A stretch of 25,000 nt of DNA. Source: Lingula anatina (Eukaryota; Brachiopoda; Lingulata; Lingulida; Lingulidae). Positions within the stretch are counted from its first letter, which is position 1; the number at the start of each line of letters is the position of its first letter. The notes beneath the pieces are model-generated. The model searched no databases, was not told the DNA's origin, and worked only from the letters and a program-made list of their open reading frames with translations. A program made the translations under genes and the position numbers. Shown piece by piece: positions 19,614 to 25,000 of the stretch. The stretch covers positions 96,415-121,414 of the forward strand of contig NW_019775980.1 of the NCBI RefSeq assembly GCF_001039355.2, read 5' to 3'.

Positions 19614-19750
19614 CCCTGGGATGAGATTTTTCCTACTATTGGCGTATTTCCGACTTTTGGAGAGCCAAAAATATCACTGGCTTAGGCTGCCAATGGGACC
19701 CAATGGCATATTTTCCAACTTTCCCACTAAATGGCAGAGACATCCCTGGT
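19614..19750 (+). repeat. Dispersed repeat, copy B
   Basis: Related to 16152-16314 by shared blocks in the same order. It lies just downstream of the third exon-like block of the possible lncRNA. Not identified further. Confidence 0.6.
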
Positions 19751-19830
19751 CTCTTCTTTAAAGTTTATTTTCAAAGATACAGAATGCTTCTCACATATTA
19801 AAGAAATGGCAATTAGTGCATTCAGATGTG

Positions 19831-19973
19831 CGGACTTACAGATCCAGAGGGATCAAATATGGCGACCCACTAAAAAACTTTCTTGATTAGACACTGAATA
19901 GATGCCCCTCAGGGATTAGGCCACAAGCATTCAAGTGGGTCAGCCATATTTGATCCTTAGATCTGTAAGTCGG
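19831..19973. repeat. Inverted repeat with about 40-bp arms
   Basis: Arms 19831-19871 and 19934-19973 share GACTTACAGATC, GATCAAATATGGC and GACCCACT as inverted copies with small gaps, around a loop of about 62 bp. Next to it (about 19990-20055, minus strand) is a tRNA-like D-arm word (TAGGTTAGAGCA) followed by CTTCCAATCC but no box B, so a SINE may be involved. Confidence 0.65.
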
Positions 19974-20319
19974 CTGTTCTGAAAGCTTTCAATGCGAGTG
20001 GATTGGAAGTCGATTGCTCTAACCTATCGAGATCCACTTACACCGCTCTCTCCACTGAACCTACCATAATGATCCTAATCCATGATAAATGAAAGGGCTG
20101 TCAAATTGCAGAAATTATATTATTGTAATTTCCTCCACTTCACTTTACAAGCTGTGTTCTAGGCAGTAGTTCTAGTGTAATTTCCGTAGTTGGAGTGTCA
20201 AGGTGTCCCTGGGTTATACAGTGTTAAGTGGTAGAGGAATGAACTAGGACGTTGAGAGAAAAGTCATTATTCAGACCAATAATGTCATTATTCTGGTGTC
20301 CAGTTTAGACTGGTGGAAG

Positions 20320-20323
<4 letters not shown>

Positions 20324-20350
<27 letters not shown>

Positions 20351-20378
20351 TTGTATGTGTGGGGGGGGGAGGGGGGGG
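20324..20378. repeat. GT microsatellite followed by G tracts
   Basis: About 13 GT units are followed by TTTGTATGTGT, nine G, one A and eight G. Simple sequence only. Confidence 0.95.
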
Positions 20379-22031
20379 TCATTGGCTTTCTCCTGCATTG
20401 ATCCGTCTTTTATTGTAGTGTGGTCTAAGCTCATTGCTCTCAGACTGCCAAGTTAGATGTTCTGGTAATTAAGGTAATGGCTCTATCATTTCAATTGGGA
20501 AAATTGTGAATTTTGGAGGTGCAGTATTTTTCAAGTAACAGATTCTTTAAATTAGAACATTCTTATTGAGTGTTAGCAAGAACATTGAAAAGCAGACAAC
20601 TTTATAGTTCTACTTTACACAGTAAAAACACCAAAATGCTACAGAAAATTGTAATTGTAATTCCATAATAATGTATATGAAAAACTGATCATTTTTCCCG
20701 GTTTAAATGAATTGAGCCATGACCGTATATTGATTACGAAAGAAATAATATTTGTGTCCTTGCTGGGCAATCAATTTTTGGTAAATTTGATTCAAGGTTA
20801 GTGCCTTGGGTGAAGTGTTTAATATTGGAGGGGTGTTTGGCATCAACAGTACAGGGCTATATAGAGGTAGTTCCAATGGTTTTCTGGATAAAGTGAAAGG
20901 ACGAATTTAAAGATACCACATACAATATTGACATTGCCTTATATCTATTTACTTTGGCAATTATGTCAATTTATTTAGGTTTATTATCCTTCTTCTTTAG
21001 ATGGCTTTTTGCTAGTAACTTTTGAGTAAAGACATAATTCATTCCTTCTCAAAAATTGTTTTTGAACGTGTCGTGATGATGTCCAGAGTACATGTGTGTC
21101 TTTGTTCATAAATTTGCGTATGTATGGCATATTGTTTGATTGGAACTCACGATGGCTTACCAGTTGAACTTGCTGATTCCATGAACATTAGATTTTATTA
21201 ACTTATTGTCTGGACAAATTTTATAGCACTTTAATGAAATATTAATTTATTTTTCATTTCAGAGAGTAATCGAGGGCCGGAGGGCGTCCACAGTGTTGAC
21301 AGTCATGTATTGAGACAGCCATTTGCTAGGAATACTTCATCAGAGAGATGTGCCATGACTGGATGTCAGATCCCAGCTCCAACCTCGTCATTGGAAGGGG
21401 CGGATTGAGGCCGTCTTCTGGGTCTTCTGGAAGACAGTCAGAATTTTTCAAGTTTGCATTGATGGGTGTCTGATTATTTTGTCGGAAGATGGTCAAAAAT
21501 GGAGGATGGATCAACAAAGACAATTTGGAAGACTGTCAGAAAATTTCTCTGGGTCGCCCCTGTAAAAGATAACCAAGTTTATTTCATGGAATTTTACTTA
21601 TTTTTTTATATATTTATTCAGCTCCCACCTGGTAACAGTAGCCTGTGTTTTATGACTTCCTGACACTTTATCCTCTTTGTTTGAATTGATGTGTTAATGC
21701 TTACATCAAAAAACCATCATATGTACCTGCCTTTATCATTTGTCAAAAATGAAATTAAAAAATTCTGATTGTCATTTTTATCTGAATTAATTTGTTTAAT
21801 ATTATAACAAGATCAAATATTAACCAAGTAGTTCATTAGATAGTTTATTTATCATATCAAACTTAAGCAAGTTTTAATGCAGATATCATTATTTTTGTTT
21901 TACATTTCTGAATATTCAAAACTTGCGATTAAAATATTTTAAAAAATGTTTAACGAGTGGATGTTTTAAAACATGAGAAAACATCAGCAGTTTATTTTGC
22001 TCCAAATAAAATTTTACATTTATATGCAAAT

Positions 22032-22262
22032 TGGCTTAGCGTTTTCATCGGCTTGGCGGAACTCGAAGGATGGGGTGGGTGTTCGATTCTAGTACTTGGA
22101 ACATATTAAATATTTTTCCGGAAGGGCTCTTAAAAATTCCCTCTAGTTACTATAAGAAGAAAGTCTACCAGGGGTGGTTGGTTGGGAATACGTAGGGGAG
22201 TGGAAAGCACGCTCGGCTCGGAGGCAGCAGGACTCTAGTTCGATTCCTGGCGCTTCCAAGCG
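22032..22262 (+). repeat. Two tRNA-like (SINE-head) fragments
   Basis: The first has box A-like TGGCTTAGCG (22032-22041) and box B-like GTTCGATTC (22081-22089). The second has box A-like TAGGGGAGTGG (about 22192) and box B-like AGTTCGATTCC (22237-22247), ending GGCGCTTCCAAG. Acceptor and T stems do not pair well in either, so they are more likely decayed tRNA-derived SINE heads than functional tRNA genes. Confidence 0.4.
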
Positions 22263-23785
22263 CCTTACCTTCTGCAAAAATAACGAAAACATTTTGGGCT
22301 CTAAGTTATTACAAATTAAAATTTAGCAAACAAAAAAGACGGTAGATATCTGTAATAAAACAAGTCGCAGATTTTATGTACTTCGAACATTGTTTCTAAA
22401 AGTCCGAATCCTTCGATTTATGAAAAAAAAAGACAAAGATCGTAACACTGAAAGACTGGCAAGAACTAATAATAGACAAAATGTATGTTCTTACAAATTG
22501 TACTTGGCAACTTTTTTGACATAAGTGCCTCGTCTTCATCGAATTCAATCAAAACCATTTCTGTCCAAATTCAGAGACTGTAATAATTTTAAAAATGTAA
22601 ATAATCTGCCAAAATTTCTTGTTTGTAAGTTACCTGGTTGTTTTGCCAATTGATGTTTTTTTTCACCAAATTCTAAAATAGAGATCATAGATGGCGTAAC
22701 TGTGGATGAAAATTTACATTTGCAAAGCAAATCAGGAGCGACATAAAGACATGGACGGTTTACAAGATTATCCAAGTCTTAGCCAAATTCAGATTAAAAT
22801 ACGAACAAAACTGAAAGGGTTTCGCAAAAATCGGTGTACTTGAAGTGACTTTTCATATTCACTTAAAACTAACTCTGGTTCTGGGTATCCAGTGATGACA
22901 CTAAGCACAAATAACACAACATGGGCATGCAGGACTGAAATCTAACCAAGCCTGTCTTTCTAAATTAATCCCGAAAAAATCAAAATTTTAAGAATACAGA
23001 ACAACTTTAATTTGAACGCTCCTCTGCACATTTAAGCGATGCTTTTCACAATAAATATTCAAACCACACGAAGTATTAAGGTTTACATACACTACGGTAG
23101 AATATCGATTTTGCCATTTACACAAAACCCTTTGAAATAGAATTTTCCGTAAAATTATAAAAATAACTGACAAACTGTTAGAATGGACTTAAGCATAACA
23201 GATAAAATAATAAATCTTATAATCTAATTAAAAAAATTTATACATTTTATTTAGGAATTATTAAGTGTGCACTATTTTTTGAGAAAAATTGACAAAAGTT
23301 GAATCCCTTCAGAATACTCATTACCTCCCGAAAATTGTGCAGTCCTACAGAAACATTTTAATGGACAAACAATATCTAAATGAAGTATATTTGCCGTTTT
23401 TGTTTTTCTACACTTGTTTTATAGGTCCTAAACGGCGTATAAATGATCCCAATCCTTGGAATTCTTTATAGAAAACTATAGGAACAGTTTTCTTATCATA
23501 TACGCAGGAAAGATCTCCATTCTACTAGTGCAATATTAAATTAATTTTTATTTCGGATGGCAATCTTTACCCCGCCCCATGGTTTAACTTTGTCTCAAAA
23601 ACAGATATTTGATCCCTGCCCAGTACTGAAAACACCGAGAACCAGAGGGAAGTTAATTCCCAGCCACAGTGCCATATTTATAATTGTTAAAAGATCCTTA
23701 TATACCGTAGTACATGTGGACAATTCTGCAGCAACGTGGGGACGTTTTGCCGTTACATAATGTTGGGATTTTTAAGGCGTTATAC

Positions 23786-23786
<1 letters not shown>

Positions 23787-23825
<39 letters not shown>
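23787..23825 (-). repeat. 39-base T tract, possible retroposon poly(A) tail on minus strand
   Basis: A pure run of 39 T. Read on the minus strand it is a poly(A) following GATGTAAATCT, so an element inserted on the minus strand, with its body at higher coordinates, would end here. I found no target-site duplication or reverse transcriptase fragment to confirm this. Confidence 0.4.
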
Positions 23826-23828
<3 letters not shown>

Positions 23829-24396
23829 TTTACATCTCCTCATAACAGTACGGGTATCTACCCCGACACAAAAAGCACACATAAATTACCCTCATAACAC
23901 CATTATCAGATAGAGCACTGTACAACGACATAGTAACATACAATTACCAAAAGAAGCGAACCAGCACCATGCAGGGCGGACGCTTAGTATGAATTTAATT
24001 TCTATAAGATGTTTCACAAATAAAGAGCTCATTTCATTCGACTTTTAATTTGATTTACGTTTTGGTGCAGAATGTTACAAGCAAAGGCAAACAACATTCC
24101 GCACTAAATGTCATCCCTGCAAATTAACGTCGGCATAGTAGGCAATCTTAGCATGGGTGTGGGGCTGTTAGTGTCGAACACGAAACGTGTCTCTGAGTAG
24201 GACGCTTCTGGTATCTTCGTAAAGGGTACTTAGAGTCACTGGAATTAAAGGAATAAATTCACATCCATGAAACGATGTCTAAAGATCCGATAAAGCAATA
24301 CATGTTCATTACAGCAATGCGTGTCAGTATCCTTTGCGTTATGATTAACGAATTGCAATTAAGCTTTAAAATTATACAAATTATATATTTATATTT

Positions 24397-24420
24397 AACC
24401 CTCATGGAAAGCTGAGGGTT
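24397..24420. repeat. Short perfect hairpin
   Basis: AACCCTCA and TGAGGGTT form a perfect 8-bp stem around an 8-base loop. It is not followed by a T run and is isolated; role unknown. Confidence 0.5.
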
Positions 24421-24740
24421 ATCAGAAACAAAAGGGTGCCCAAAAGGCACTGAGGGAAAACTAAGAGAAAGTATCCTTCACGTCAGTTAGATGTCTCCAT
24501 GGTCATTATGCCTAGAGTGCACTATTTAGGGAAAATGTCGTCAATGCAAAACTAAGAAATGCTACAATACATTTTCTATCATCTGTACGGAACTTACGAG
24601 ATACTTCTGCCGGTTTCAGTGCCATCTTTTCGGCCTACATGTGACAGTAGCAGTAATATGGCTTATGGGACATCCTTCCTCTCTATCTTCTACTGACCTT
24701 GGTCCTATCTGAGCACCTCTCACTAAAACACTCACCTGAT

Positions 24741-24815
24741 TTACATAATGATGTAGAGGTCACCTACTTTCCGTGTGGACGCTTCGGTTCGAATTATCGT
24801 CTGGTTATGAGAAGG
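24741..24815 (+). repeat. tRNA-Val-like SINE fragment
   Basis: Box A-like TGATGTAGAGG (24749-24759) and a partial box B GGTTCGAAT (24786-24794) have near-normal tRNA spacing, flanked by CATAA / TTATG. The arrangement GTAGAGGTCA ... GGTTCGAAT also occurs at 472-547, suggesting related SINE heads. T-stem pairing is lost, so it is not a functional tRNA. Confidence 0.4.
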
Positions 24816-24869
24816 CACAATAAGTTTCCATTTGGAAAAGAGGATTAGGGGTTGCTAAAATCATAATGT

Positions 24870-24898
24870 CACACACACACACACACACACACACACAC
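24870..24898. repeat. CA microsatellite
   Basis: About 14 perfect CA units, followed by an A-rich stretch. Confidence 0.98.
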
Positions 24899-25000
24899 CA
24901 AAAATAATAAAAAAATAAAAACAAAGTCAACATACTTGTTATTGCGCGACAGGGCATGTAAATCAACTTTCATAGGTCGAATGAACAAACTGAGGAGGAA

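Larger units (their letters stand above)
18298..21775 (+). ncRNA. Possible spliced lncRNA downstream of NCOA5
   Basis: Four GC-richer blocks are flanked by splice-like signals on the plus strand: 18298-18341 (weak acceptor; donor GTAGGT), 19132-19240 (ttttttaccta-g acceptor; CAG|GTGATT), 19521-19597 (ggttacag; GAG|GTGAGA), and from 21263 (ttttcatttcag) to perhaps 21775, after an ATTAAA at 21754-21759. The second block has stops in all three frames, so the transcript would be noncoding. The last block has a direct repeat GGAAGAC(A/T)GTCAGAA and a 65-codon frame (21466-21663) with no known domain. An alternative is untranslated exons of a gene that begins beyond the window. Confidence 0.35.
21776..25000. 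other. Intergenic, repeats only
   Basis: No open frame here carries a recognisable domain or convincing splice support. Contents: two tRNA-like fragments (22032-22262), a T39 tract (23787-23825), a small hairpin (24397-24420), a tRNA-like fragment (24741-24815) and a CA microsatellite (24870-24898). Confidence 0.6.

Noticed and set aside
1-25000. A previously undescribed multi-gene system
   Set aside because: The two clear genes belong to known animal families and the remainder is repeats; nothing suggests a functional gene cluster.

Overview
The window looks like nuclear DNA from an animal, most likely a marine invertebrate, perhaps a mollusc. Reasons: AT-rich sequence, many short exons split by GT-AG introns, abundant microsatellites and minisatellites, tRNA-derived SINE-like fragments, and two proteins of animal type. 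The species call is inference; there is no rRNA or mitochondrial marker to anchor it.

Two genes are well supported and lie head to head, with 333 bp between their start codons. On the minus strand (8111 down to 3180) is an 11-exon gene for an alpha/beta hydrolase of the serine hydrolase-like (SERHL) family, 328 aa. It carries an intact HG motif, GHSMGG nucleophile elbow and GNH histidine motif. On the plus strand (8445 to 15387) is a 9-exon gene for a nuclear receptor coactivator 5 (NCOA5) homologue of 577 or 581 aa. It has an N-terminal RRM, a DPY-repeat region, the NCOA5 anticodon-binding-like core and a Q/G/Y-rich C-terminal tail. Both exon models were worked out from splice sites and reading phase, and every phase closes.

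Positions 1-2600 hold repeats and the remnant of an intron-bearing, Ty3/gypsy-type integrase gene. Its zinc-binding and catalytic core are gone, but the flanking N-terminal, post-core and GPY/F-like parts can be read. The introns make a Ginger-type DNA transposon or a domesticated copy more likely than an LTR element. Positions 2564-3179 hold a degenerate GGAC-rich repeat and the 3' end of the SERHL gene.

The introns of the two main genes contain a 54-bp minisatellite with an assembly N, a microsatellite acting as a splice-acceptor tract, a hairpin element, a tandemly duplicated MITE with 102-bp terminal inverted repeats and a 9-bp target duplication, and three partial exon duplications that each copy a splice junction.

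Positions 15388-25000 contain the NCOA5 3'UTR and then about 9 kb without a recognisable protein gene. The only gene-like signal there is a set of exon-like blocks with stops in all frames, a possible lncRNA at about 18.3-21.8 kb. The rest is dispersed repeats, tRNA-like fragments, simple repeats and foldbacks. I did not find a new multi-gene system. The most interesting observations are the FET-like layout of the NCOA5 homologue, the in-frame DPY cassette exons with a duplicated splice donor, and the integrase remnant without its core.
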